DNA of 64,000 nt from Tipula vernalis (GCA_958295665.1 OY282560.1:21535653-21599652); one strand, 5' to 3'; numbered from the stretch's first letter, positions 30,953 through 41,221 are shown. The notes: generated by a model not told the origin, from the letters alone. Program-made: numbers and translations.

Positions 30953-30982
30953 TATAGTAAACTTGTTACTCGCAAAACTATC

Positions 30983-31082
30983 ACAAATTTAATCGCAAGG
31001 CTTTCAATCACAAATTTAATCGCAAAGTTTAAGTCACAAATTTAATCGCAAAGTTTTAAATTACAATTTTAATCACAAGGTC
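30983..31082. repeat. Tandem repeat of about 25 bp in the BEL leader
   Basis: About four imperfect units close to TCACAAATTTAATCGCAAAG sit between the primer-binding site and the Gag start. Their role is unknown; leader repeats can affect packaging or promoter activity. Confidence 0.75.
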
Positions 31083-31271
31083 ATAGATTAATTCACTACT
31101 TGGTCACACTTTATAATGTTCAAATTAAATCCCGTTTTATGATCGCAATGTTACCGTTTATCACAAATTAAGTAAGTAATAGTTAACTGACTTACGGTTT
31201 TTCTTGATTTCAGGTCGATGGCTCACCCTATCCAAATTCACGTGCTCGATGTAATGTCTTTCAAATCCACA

Positions 31272-31288
31272 TCCGGCTCGAAGGACCA
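31272..31288 (-). promoter_or_regulatory. tRNA-Tyr primer-binding site of the BEL element
   Basis: The plus strand reads TCCGGCTCGAAGGACCA, identical to a mature tRNA 3' end with CCA. Pairing its acceptor arm predicts a tRNA starting CCTTCGA, which fits insect tRNA-Tyr. It abuts the 5' LTR without a spacer, as expected for minus-strand priming. Confidence 0.85.
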
Positions 31289-32020
31289 TGAATTGCAATA
31301 ATTCCAGTTCAAATTTTATTATTGTGAATTTGATAACAATAATCCAGCACGGGCAGCAGTTCTCAATATTTGATGTGTTTAACAAAAAAATAAGTTGTTT
31401 CGTAATAAATGTATTTGCTTAATTATAGGTTGTTTCGCCTTTTTTATTTTTCCAAAATGGTGTTCGCCTTTTTAATAATTATTTTCTTCGCTATCTTTAC
31501 TTGCTGAAGGTTGGTTTTGAACAGGACAGATTTATACAATTTATTTTCCAATTAATTTCTAGGTTGGTAATGGTTTATGGTTCATCAGTACATCTAATTT
31601 TCTGCAGATGTCGTAATAGTGATGAACCATAAACCGAACGTACTCATTTTTTCGCATATATAAATTAAATGGCATTTGTTATTGTAAACAAATATCCAGA
31701 CGTCAAAATGATTGCGTTCGACATAAACAAATTGGTGAATATTTTTATTTTCTTAACGATTTAACATTAAATAATTCACAACTAACTTAATCATTTCAGA
31801 ATTCAATTGCTGTTAATGTGAATTAAGATAAGTATAGTTTTTAAGTGTACATTAAATTATTCTAATTTATAATTGTGTAATTCTAGGTTATGATATCGTA
31901 TATACATCAAATTGAAAGCTAAGTATATAATTAATTCTTAATTCTAAATTCCTTTTTTTGTTTTTGCAGTTGCTGAGCTAAATAGTACGGCTGAGTTTTG
32001 ATGATGTGAATAATTTTATT
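31289..32020 (-). repeat. BEL LTR copy 2 (5' LTR)
   Basis: Matches copy 1 over its full length except that the outermost CA dinucleotide is absent. At 32021 the sequence changes directly to the 5' leader of the viral nucleoprotein. A normal target duplication is not present at this edge. Confidence 0.93.
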
Positions 32021-32132
32021 ACCGCTTCGAGTAAAGTCATATAAACATAGTGAAATTAACTATTATATATTTTTACGATTACTCAATTCTTTATTTTGTT
32101 TTTTAATACAAATTGAAATTTAAATCTTCATT

Positions 32133-33476
32133 ATGGCACAGCTCGAGGAGTTTCAACGCAATGACATTAATATGTTCAACAATTTACACTTAATAGTAGT
32201 GGCAGACAATTTTCCAAAATTAGACGATTGTGATTCTTATACTAGAAAATTTTATAAAGACACTGTTACATTCACTTTTTATATAACTCGGAATGCACGG
32301 GAGGTCCTTCGCTATGTAACTGCTTCTCAGGCTGAAATAATACGACATTTTTATCCCGATCTTCTTCGATCAGATGTCAGGCCTATCGAAGCTCCAGGAT
32401 ATGAGACGTCAGACAATCATCTTATTTATCACGGAACAATCGATTCTCTAAAAATAGGATTTCATGAATTGTGGACATGTGCAGATGGCCAATATTGCCC
32501 TTACGATGACAACATGGACATATTAACATACACATCTATGATGGCAAGATATGGATTACCTTGGTATATAGCCTATAGCAAGTATCTTGCTAATCCTGAT
32601 GTCTCTTTAAAGGCAATAGTTCAGTCTCGATCTGGGTTAAAAGTTCACAAATCACCACACTCACCAGGACAATTGGATTTCATCCTCGGTTTTTTCTTCT
32701 ATTGTGCTTACCGTGATACCAGTGATATCGCTCATGTAGAAGCCATAAAAGTAGCACGAATGGCAGCTCTCACCACAGCCACTGGTCAGGACTTTAACAT
32801 TCCTCAAGTAACCAACAGGACATACCAAAAATCATCACTATTATTCTCGACAGCACCCAAATTGAGAAGAGTTGTCTTTGATTTTTTTAGAAAAGAAGCT
32901 AAAAACAACACTATTCTCGCCCATTTCTTAGGACTGATGGAATATTCCGGTATGAGATCGATGAAACTCGCTCATGAGTTTATAACTTCTTCACAACAGA
33001 CTAAGGCCCATCTACGTAAAGAGGTCGTAAGAGAAACAATGACATTCATGGCAGAATGGAAAGTAGCACAGACTGACAATATTGAATTTAGATACAGAAA
33101 AATCCTTAGTCAGGCCGATGAACTTTTAGTTGCAAAAAAGTATCCACATCTCATTGCTGCTGCTGTTTCATTCCATAAAATAACTGACGAATCATTGAGA
33201 AACTTCACCACGCAGATTCGCGATGGAAGATACGACCAAGACGTAAGGATTAAACTTAACGTTGATGTGAAGAGCTTATACACTCAAGAAGAGAAAGACT
33301 TCATCAAAATCACATATGGATGGGATGCTGATGAAGAACTTAAGAAGGAAAAAGCAGCAGCTGACAAAGAAATGAGTCCTGCATCCTTTGTAAATATGTT
33401 CAAAACCAACCTTCAGCAAGTAAAGATAGCGAAGAAAATAATTATTAAAAAGGCGAACACCATTTTGGAAAAATAA
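32133..33476 (+). CDS. Intact negative-strand RNA-virus nucleoprotein-like ORF (EVE), fused to LTR
   Basis: The 447-codon frame from ATG 32133 is preceded by about 112 bp of AU-rich leader and has no stop. Internal blocks such as ARYGLPWYIAY, QLDFILGFFFYCAYR, HFLGLMEYSGMRS and AEWKVAQ have the helical, core-domain look of nucleoproteins of monopartite negative-strand viruses; Chuviridae/Jingchuvirales seem the best fit. Viral-type sequence ends at about 33396. The last 26 codons and the stop are reverse-complement BEL LTR. Such proteins coat viral RNA; in a genome they may be neutral, or serve as small-RNA source or dominant-negative. Intactness suggests youth or selection. Confidence 0.55.
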   Translation: MAQLEEFQRNDINMFNNLHLIVVADNFPKLDDCDSYTRKFYKDTVTFTFYITRNAREVLRYVTASQAEIIRHFYPDLLRSDVRPIEAPGYETSDNHLIYHGTIDSLKIGFHELWTCADGQYCPYDDNMDILTYTSMMARYGLPWYIAYSKYLANPDVSLKAIVQSRSGLKVHKSPHSPGQLDFILGFFFYCAYRDTSDIAHVEAIKVARMAALTTATGQDFNIPQVTNRTYQKSSLLFSTAPKLRRVVFDFFRKEAKNNTILAHFLGLMEYSGMRSMKLAHEFITSSQQTKAHLRKEVVRETMTFMAEWKVAQTDNIEFRYRKILSQADELLVAKKYPHLIAAAVSFHKITDESLRNFTTQIRDGRYDQDVRIKLNVDVKSLYTQEEKDFIKITYGWDADEELKKEKAAADKEMSPASFVNMFKTNLQQVKIAKKIIIKKANTILEK

Positions 33477-33631
33477 AAAAGGCGAAACAACCTATAATTA
33501 AGCAAATACATTTATTACGAAACAACTTATTTTTTTGTTAAACACATCAAATATTGAGAACTGCTGCCCGTGCTGGATTATTGTTATCAAATTCACAATA
33601 ATAAAATTTGAACTGGAATTATTGCAATTCA
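33397..33631 (+). repeat. Inverted 235-bp BEL LTR fragment, 3' end of the viral ORF
   Basis: It is the exact reverse complement, as read, of 33681-33915 (and of 24995-25229 and 31289-31523). It ends at the LTR terminus ...GCAATTCA. The first 77 bases encode the C-terminus of the nucleoprotein-like ORF. A 49-bp filler (33632-33680) built from scrambled LTR-end pieces separates it from the next LTR. Confidence 0.93.
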
Positions 33632-33680
33632 TGGTGAATAATTCCAGTTCAAATTTTATTATTGCAATAATGCATTGCCA

Positions 33681-34111
33681 TGAATTGCAATAATTCCAGT
33701 TCAAATTTTATTATTGTGAATTTGATAACAATAATCCAGCACGGGCAGCAGTTCTCAATATTTGATGTGTTTAACAAAAAAATAAGTTGTTTCGTAATAA
33801 ATGTATTTGCTTAATTATAGGTTGTTTCGCCTTTTTTATTTTTCCAAAATGGTGTTCGCCTTTTTAATAATTATTTTCTTCGCTATCTTTACTTGCTGAA
33901 GGTTGGTTTTGAACAGGACAGATTTATACAATTTATTTTCCAATTAATTTCTAGGTTGGTAATGGTTTATGGTTCATCAGTACATCTAATTTTCTGCAGA
34001 TGTCGTAATAGTGATGAACCATAAACCGAACGTACTCATTTTTTCGCATATATAAATTAAATGGCATTTGTTATTGTAAACAAATATCCAGACGTCAAAA
34101 TGATTGCGTTC
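33681..34111 (-). repeat. BEL LTR copy 3, truncated
   Basis: 431 bp identical in length to the first 431 bp of copies 1 and 2, ending at GATTGCGTTC. The next bases ATAAACAA occur both in the full LTR (three bases later) and in the PLE, so the right join may have formed at short homology. The plus strand here supplies the ATG of the downstream PLE ORF. Confidence 0.9.
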
Positions 34112-34996
34112 ATAAACAACCAACAACCCACTATAAAATTCACGTTAGAAATAGAAAAAGAAAATAGCATCAATTTTTTGGACTTAACTATTAGAAATAA
34201 TAACTCAAAACATACATTTAAAATATATAGAAAACCTACACAGACTGACCAAACAATACATATACAATCTCATCATCCTTATAAACATAGAATATCAAGT
34301 TACAATCATATGATCACCAGACTGAATAACATACCAATGAGCCAAATAGATTACGAAGAGGAATTTAATACAATAAAATATATAGCTAGAAGAAACGGAT
34401 ACAACCCTTCATTAATAGACCAACTCAATAAAAGAAACTTAGCAAGAAACAACTTACAACAATTAACCACTTTGCAAAAACAGAACAATAATAAAGACGT
34501 AAAATACATTAGCGTAGAATATAATAGAACAACTCATAAAGCAATACAGAAAACACTTAACAAATTTGGATATAAAGCAGCATACAAAAACAGCAATAAA
34601 TTAGAACAAAAACTTAGAAATCCAACCAATACTCCAGTAATCGACACAGGTGTATACAAACTGTCATGTGATAACTGCCCCAAATATTACATCGGCCAGA
34701 CAGGTAGAAAATTTGAGACAAGATACAAAGAACATATCAACGACATCAATAAAAAAGAAACAAAATCAAACTATGCACTACATTTAAAAACTGAAAACCA
34801 CAAATACACAGACATTAATACAAATTTGACAATCCTGCATAGAGCTAAAAAAGGACAGAAATTAGATAGACTCGAAGAACTAGAAATATACAAACAGAAA
34901 AACAATAGTAATTTACTCAACGACAAAATTAACACAAAAACAAATAGAATTTATGACTTAGTAATACAAAACACAGAAAGGAGGAGCCCAACATAA
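34112..34996 (+). pseudogene. Penelope-like element, C-terminal half with GIY-YIG endonuclease
   Basis: This resumes the PLE frame broken at 24994: NNQQPTIKFTLEIE, NSINFLDLTI, the RKPTQTDQTIH thumb region, then the endonuclease with GVYKLSCDNCPKYYIGQTGR, RYKEHIND and LHLKTENHKY, ending at a stop at 34994-34996. The open frame actually begins at 34061 in LTR copy 3, so 17 residues of LTR origin precede the PLE residues. Without the insertion the PLE gene would be a single frame apart from the join. Confidence 0.88.
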
Positions 34997-35059
34997 ACAC
35001 CTAGATATAGTATAAATATAAATGTAATTTTAAGAAAATGTAATAGTATTATATATAAA

Positions 35060-35083
35060 CTGATGAAGGAATTATTTCCGAAA
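35060..35083 (+). ncRNA. Hammerhead ribozyme-like core in PLE 3' region
   Basis: CTGATGA, then A, a GGAA/TTCC stem with a TTAT loop, then GAAA, about 64 bp downstream of the PLE stop. The order matches the invariant hammerhead core and parallels the motif at 21753-21777 in the other PLE. Bases for a stable stem III are not obvious. Confidence 0.6.
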
Positions 35084-35191
35084 TCGATTTTTTAAAAAAT
35101 AAACTAAAAATATTACCACAATAAGGAAAAATAATAAAATTCAGAAATAATAATATAAACATTAATTGTTTTTATTTTAAATTTAAAATAC

Positions 35192-35794
35192 AACATCGAT
35201 GAAACTCTCAAGCAATTTTGGGAGTTAGAGCAAATACCGAATGACGCGCCCATTTTGAAGCCAGAGGAAGAATTATGTGAGCAAAGGTTCAAAACTACTT
35301 ACCACAGATGTGACGACGGGCGGTGCCAAGTTAGACTACCATTCAAAGCCGATACCACGAAATTAGGTAGTTCAATTACTATGGCAATCCAACGATTAAG
35401 AGGTGTAGAACGTCGATTTACTCGAGATAATGAGTATCATGAGCTATATACAAATTTTATGAACGAATATCTCAGCATGGGTCATATGGTAGAAGTTTCA
35501 AAAACTACAATAACAGATGATGATGTATTCCTTCCACACCATGGAGTTCTAAAAAGAGACAGTTCAACGACGAAGCTTCGCGTAGTATTTGATGGTTCTG
35601 CGAAAACTAGTTCTGGCGTGTCGCTCAATGATTGTCTAGCAGTTGGTCCCACAGTGCAAGCCACACTTTATGCAATAATTCTGCGTTTTCGAGAACATCG
35701 AATAATTTTCTCGGCCGATATCGAAAAAATGTACCGGCAGATTCGAATCCACAACGATGACACCAAATTTCAAAACATTCTCTGGATTATTTGA
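35192..35794 (+). pseudogene. BEL/Pao RT fragment, third BEL lineage in the window
   Basis: The frame begins mid-protein (QFWELEQIPND) and covers the linker region and first half of the reverse transcriptase (VRLPFKADTTKLGSS, LPHHGVLKRDSSTTKLRVVF, FSADIEKMYRQI), ending at a stop just after the NILW block. The YVDD active site and everything later are missing. The sequence differs clearly from the BEL copies at 2.6 and 25.8 kb, so it is a separate family. Confidence 0.85.
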
Positions 35795-35903
35795 AGTTAT
35801 CGAAGCTTAGCTTCCTCTAAAATTAAATAAACTTGAATCAAAAATCGGATTTGAGCTACACTCACTTTTAAGTGAACGATTATAAGTCTTTTGAATGTAC
35901 TTT

Positions 35904-36348
<445 letters not shown>

Positions 36349-36836
36349 TAAAAGCTCGATTTACACAACATTTTTTAATTGCAACTTTCGATTTATGCAA
36401 CAAAAAAGTAACATGCTCTATCGTTCGTTTGTTGCAACAAAGTTAAAACCGAAAAAATGAAGATTACTGTTAATTTTTCATTTTATAAATATGTATATAT
36501 TTGGCTCGTTTTGTTGAATGTTGCTACATGTATGCATTTCAAAAGTATGTGGGTGTAACCGGAACAACATGATTATTTATTTCTATTGCCAATTCGATGT
36601 AGCTATTTCATAACAAATACTACATGAATAGACACTTTCTCATATGCTTACTTTTTAGTTTATTGTATATTGCTATTACATTTTTTAACTGTTATGAGCG
36701 AGACAAATATGTAATTCTCAAAAAACGGATGAAACAGTATGAAATGTTTTACGATTATACTTAACATAAAGAATACGTTACTTTATCTAGTTTTAAATAA
36801 AATCTGCAAGAACAAGAGTGAAAAAAATTTATGTAA

Positions 36837-37306
36837 ATGCCTTCAATAATTAAACGGTCGTGTTTATCTATTGCACAAAAGCAAGAAATTCTAAAACGCT
36901 TAAACCATGGTATGACGGCAACTAAATTAGCGCAACATTATTCAGTACATCGCTCAACAATACCGCGCATAAAAAAAAATCATGAAAAAATTAATGATTT
37001 CATATGTCAAACCGAGGTAATCCCAGCTGGTCGAAAGACTGTGAAAGCTTCAAAATTTCCAAAAATGGAAGAAGCTCTTTATAAGTGGTTCTGTAATCAG
37101 CGGGCTCAACATGCTACAATTTCAACGTCTATTTTGTGTGAGAAGGCGAAAAAAATTCATCAAAAAATTGAGGAAAACAATTCAACATTTTGTGCAAGTA
37201 GCGGATGGCTAAAAAAATTTAAAAAACAAGTGATAAAGTTTAACCAAACACATTTGTGATAAAGTTTAACCAAAAGTTAAAGGATCTTGATGTGACCGCA
37301 GACCAG
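36837..37306 (+). pseudogene. Tigger 1 transposase, N-terminal part
   Basis: ATG 36837 opens a CENP-B-type helix-turn-helix (SIAQKQEILKRLNHG, LAQHYSVHRSTI) followed by the second DNA-binding domain (EALYKWFCNQRAQ, ASSGWLKKFKK). A stop appears near 37257 within a short duplication of GTGATAAAGTTTAACCAAA. The segment between the DNA-binding domain and the catalytic core, present in Tigger 2, is deleted. The sequence then reads TADQ at the Harbinger insertion point. Confidence 0.85.
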
Positions 37307-37529
37307 GGGTGACATGTTGCAACATCACTTCGATTCGCTTCGTTAACGATCATCGAAGCGAAAAAAAATATTTTTGGTATGTTATAACTTTTTCGTTCGA
37401 TTGTCGATATTCCAATATGGTAACCCTTTTTCTATGTTTTAAATGACAGTTCTACAGATGTCAAAACATTATAAAGAAAAGTGTTAAATACTTTAAATAT
37501 ATTATAAAACATTAATAATATTATTAAAT

Positions 37530-38747
37530 ATGGATTTTGGGACATGTGGATTTTTTTGGGCGCTCAATTACGAAGATGAAGAAACTATTAAATACACCAT
37601 TGAAAGGCGTTATCTGAGAGATCGATACGATGTGATGGATATGGAAAATTACAAGTATGTTGTGTTCATAAATTCATATTATTATTCATTTAAATTAATA
37701 ATAAAATCGTACTTTTTAGGTTTATTGAGTCGTTTCGTGTCACGAAAGACATGTTCCGGTATTTATTAAATGAACTTTCTCCGCACATTCCTGATGGTAC
37801 ACGGAACACAAAAATTTCATTAACAACCCGATTAGCGGCTGTATTGAATTTCTACGCTACGGGTTCATATCAGCGAACAGTAGGGGATATAGCGTTGCAT
37901 TCTATGGATCAATCGATGATTTGTAGGTCTATAACAGAAATTACAATGCTTTTGGAACAAATTATTTGTCCGAAGTTTATTAAATTTCCAAACGACCAAG
38001 AAAAAGCTGCCAATAAGAAACGTTTTTTTGAAAAAACCACACATCCTGGAGTTATTGGTTGTGTTGACTGCACCCATGTGGATATTATCGCCCCAGCCGA
38101 AAATGAACATATTTTTGTTGATAGACGTGGAAAACACTCGATGAATGTCCAACTAGTAAGTATCACTTTTTGCAGTATACAAAATATAAAGTATATTCAA
38201 AATAAAAAAGTTGATTAATTTTTAGATTTGCAACTATGATCTGTTAATTTTATCAGTGTGTGCAAGATATCCAGGATCATCACTTGATGCTGTCATATGG
38301 GCCCTTTCAAGAGATAGGCAAAAAATGGAGGAATCCTATCAAAATGGGGCAACTAATACTTGGATCTTGGGTGATTCCGGCTACCCATTAGAACCATGGC
38401 TTATGACACAGTACCGTAACCCCACTGAAAGTCAAAAGCGGTACAATTTATTACACGCTCGAACGAGAAACCCCATAGAAAGGTGTAATGGTCTTTTAAA
38501 AAATACGTTCCGCTGCTTGTTGGGGGAAAGGGTGTTGCGCTATTCACCCAAAAAAGTGATTAAAATTATAAATGTTTGTTGTGCGCTTTTCAATTTGGGA
38601 ATAATAAACCAAATTGAGATGAACAATGAACGATTCCAGCCAGAAGAAAATGACTCAATAATTTTAGAGCAGGAATTCGATTTCGAGGAGCTCGAAGGTG
38701 AACCAACGGCTGTGGGAATAAGAAACAGTATATTAAACTGTTTTTAA
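37530..38747 (+). CDS. Harbinger transposase (HARBI1-like), three exons, 360 aa
   Basis: Exons 37530-37654, 37720-38155 and 38226-38747 are joined by introns GTATGT...TTTTAG (65 bp) and GTAAGT...TTTTAG (70 bp), giving 360 codons in phase. The DDE catalytic residues sit in GCVDCTHVDI, LGDSGYPLEPWL and NPIERCNGLLKNTFRCL. The N-terminal KFIESFRVTKDMFRYLLNEL block is the usual Harbinger helix bundle. The transposase needs the Myb-like partner for DNA binding and nuclear import. Its intact frame suggests recent activity. Confidence 0.92.
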
Positions 38748-38915
38748 TTTATCAAATTCATTTTTTTAGAATTTTCATAAACGAAAGACATTTTATTTAA
38801 TAAAAATATATTTCAAAATAAAATAAAATTACAGGTTAAAATATTTCAGTTTAAATAAAAATATATAAATTATAAAATTGAAGCAGAGTTTTAAAAATAG
38901 TTAAAAATATATAAA

Positions 38916-39759
38916 TTATAAAGTTGAAGCAGAGTTTTTTGCCTCTTTCAGCTCCAAGACCCTCTCCTCAATTTTCAACCTTTTCAAATTTATTGAATTG
39001 TGTTCTTTTAATAGTTCTTTAAGTTCGTTGAAACGAACCGCTTGCGCCTTTCCTTGCGATTTTAATTCGTCCAAAATCTTCTGCTGTGTTGTTATTCTCC
39101 GTTTGACAACCGACCGTTTTCTAACCCTTTGGATCGTGTTTGATCCCGTTGGCTCTATAATGTCTTCTTCCTCTCCTTGTGTTCCTAAATTTGCCTCAAC
39201 CACTATCTGTCCCTCGCTTACGTCTCCGAAATCCCGACCTTCCAATCCAATTACACATTGCCGCATACCACTTAGCGTTACCACACGCTCTTCAAAATTG
39301 GAAAGTTTTACGTCTTTTTTACCTCCCCCGGTCTTATTTTTGTCGGCATACTCGTTCCTTAATTTTTTTTTTACTTTATTTTTTAAGTCAGCCCACACCT
39401 ATAACGACATATATTGTATTATATTATAATTATACTATCGCATATATGTCTTCTTACCTTCTTCCAGCCCTCTTCGTCTCGTATCGGTGGGCCAATTGAG
39501 TTTAATTTAACGGTTAACTCTTCCCAAAATTCGATGGCGGCTAGCTTAGGATTTAACCCAACAAACTTTCCCGTTACCAATTCTGGGTGGATTTCTAAAA
39601 ATGACACCATTTCCTCGAACTGCTGGCCTGTCGTTATTTTTTTTTGTTTATCCCTAAAATATGTATATGTATTACACATATTATATACGTAACACAAGTT
39701 ACAAAATATTAATGCCCTTTCCGAAAGTTATTTATTTAGACATACTTATTTGCCGCCAT
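38916..39759 (-). CDS. Harbinger Myb/SANT-like partner protein, three exons, 230 aa
   Basis: On the minus strand, exon 1 is 39759-39746 (14 nt, ATGGCGGCAAATAA), exon 2 39653-39458 and exon 3 39398-38916. The introns have GTATGT/TTTTAG and GTAAGA/TTATAG ends. Total length is 693 nt, exactly 231 codons. The product has a trihelix Myb/SANT domain (QQFEEMVSFLEIHPELV, LTVKLNSIGPPI, GWKKVWADLKNKVKKK), an acidic middle and a C-terminal coiled coil (LKELLKEHNS to LELKEAKNS). In Harbingers this protein recruits the transposase to element ends. The tiny first exon is inferred from splice signals and frame only. Confidence 0.78.
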
Positions 39760-40032
39760 CTTAAATAAGTATGTAAAATCATCCGAATTGATTTCACATA
39801 CTTATTTTTTATTTTGACTATTTTGTAACTATAAAATAATTTTTTTAATTAAATTTTTTATAAAACTTAATTACTACATAATATCACAATATGTATGCAA
39901 TGAAATTAACAGAATTTTGGTTTTCGTTTAAGATTTTTTTTTTTTGTAAGGACATACTTATTTTAAGTTACCTCGCCAACATACTTATTTAAATAAGTAG
40001 GTCTAAATAAATAAGTATAACTTTCGGAAAGG
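39716..40032. repeat. Inverted-repeat segment (MITE-like) at the Harbinger right end
   Basis: CCTTTCCGAAAGTTAT at 39716 is mirrored by ATAACTTTCGGAAAGG ending at 40032. Inner ACATACTTATTT motifs are repeated in both orientations. It may be a small nested MITE or a palindromic part of the Harbinger. It contains the proposed 14-nt first exon of the minus-strand gene. No target duplication is clear. Confidence 0.6.
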
Positions 40033-40363
40033 ACCTAAAACATACGAAAAAATATAAATGTGTACCTACATGTGGTATTTTTATAAATACTTGCGTTTTT
40101 TTAAATTAATTTTAAAATATGTTATTAATTTTATATTATTTTTTTCGTTTTTTTTAAGTTAATTTTTATAATTTTATTTATAACGCCGCCAAATCGCTTA
40201 GTTTTATAAATTTCTACACAAATTACTTGACAATCGAAATGAAATTAAAAAGTGATACAAAAGCGAAAAAAATGATGGTCGAAAATGTTATAACATATCA
40301 ATCTTTCGAAAATATCGATAAAACATCGAACATCGAAAATTTCGATGTTACGACATGTCACCC

Positions 40364-41221
40364 CAGGTGTATAATGCCGATGAAAGCGGATTGTTTTGGA
40401 AGCTTTTACCAGACAAAACGTTGGTTCGAGTAAACGAAAAATCGGCGCCAGGGCGAAAAGTGAGCAAGGAGAGAATCACTTTTCTTGCTTGCACCAACAG
40501 CTCTGGAACCCATAAAGTAAAACTGTTTATAATTGGTAAAGCTAAAAAACCGAGAGCCTTTCGGAATTTTTATCATTCAAAAATTACATACAGTGCAAAC
40601 AAAAATGCTTGGATGACTTCCATTCTGTTTCAAAATTGGTTAGAAAACACGTTTGTTCCTGAGGTATTGTATTCAAAATTGGTAATTTTTATTGCATGAT
40701 TGACAACGACATCTTATTTTTAGGTAAAACATTTTTTGGAATCCCGAAATCTTCCTTATAAAACTGTGCTTTTATTGGATAATGCTCCTTGCCATCCCCG
40801 TGATTCAGAATTGAACATCAATGGTTTAAAAATTATAATTGTATGCTTTCCACCTAACTGTACTGCGTTACTACAGCCGATGGACCAAAACGTCATAAAC
40901 TTAACAAAACTCAACTATAAAAAAAGTTTATTGGCACACCTCGTAGCGTCAAAAGATAATATGCAAACATCTATTAAATCAATAAACTTAAGGCATGCTG
41001 TTACATTTTTAGCCAACGCTTGGGACATTTTAAACGAAACTCATATTAGGAACTGCTGGAAACTTTTAATAAAACCAAATTTTGATGAGTGGGATTCTGA
41101 GGATGATTTACCTCTCAGTGAATTACGTGATCGTTTACAGAACAATAAAACGGATATTGGAATAGCAAGGGAGAATTTGCAGACATTGTTAGAACACGCG
41201 CAGTGCAAAGTGAGAAAATAA
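40364..41221 (+). pseudogene. Tigger 1 transposase, catalytic part
   Basis: The frame resumes as VYNADESGLFWKLLPDK (first catalytic Asp), continues to a donor after VPEV near 40660, a short intron ending TTTTTAG near 40724, then LLLDNAPCHP (second Asp) and NCTALLQPMDQNVI (third Asp). The intron position is identical to that in Tigger 2. The protein ends early at 41219-41221, lacking the C-terminal tail present in Tigger 2. Confidence 0.85.

Larger units (their letters stand above)
24995..32020 (-). mobile_element. Complete BEL/Pao LTR retrotransposon
   Basis: A 734-bp 3' LTR (24995-25728), polypurine tract, intact 1731-aa Gag-Pol, leader, tRNA primer-binding site and 732-bp 5' LTR (31289-32020) make a standard 7-kb BEL element on the minus strand. 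The LTRs looked identical on reading, implying recent insertion. The 5' LTR lacks its terminal two bases where it meets the viral nucleoprotein sequence. Confidence 0.95.
37307..40363. mobile_element. PIF/Harbinger element, complete, two genes, TSD CAG
   Basis: Inverted termini begin GGGTGACATGT at 37307 and end as its reverse complement at 40363. Identical CAG triplets flank it (37304-37306, 40364-40366), and removing the element plus one CAG rejoins the Tigger frame. It carries a HARBI1-like transposase (+) and a convergent Myb/SANT-like gene (-), the canonical Harbinger pair. Confidence 0.93.

Noticed and set aside
24995..32020. A simple stand-alone BEL insertion with its own target duplication
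   Set aside because: The base immediately right of the 5' LTR is viral leader and no duplication of the left flank is present there.
24990..34124. CCAAC as a confident 5-bp target duplication of the compound element
   Set aside because: The right copy lies a few bases past the LTR end, and the PLE frame would lose expected residues; chance is possible.
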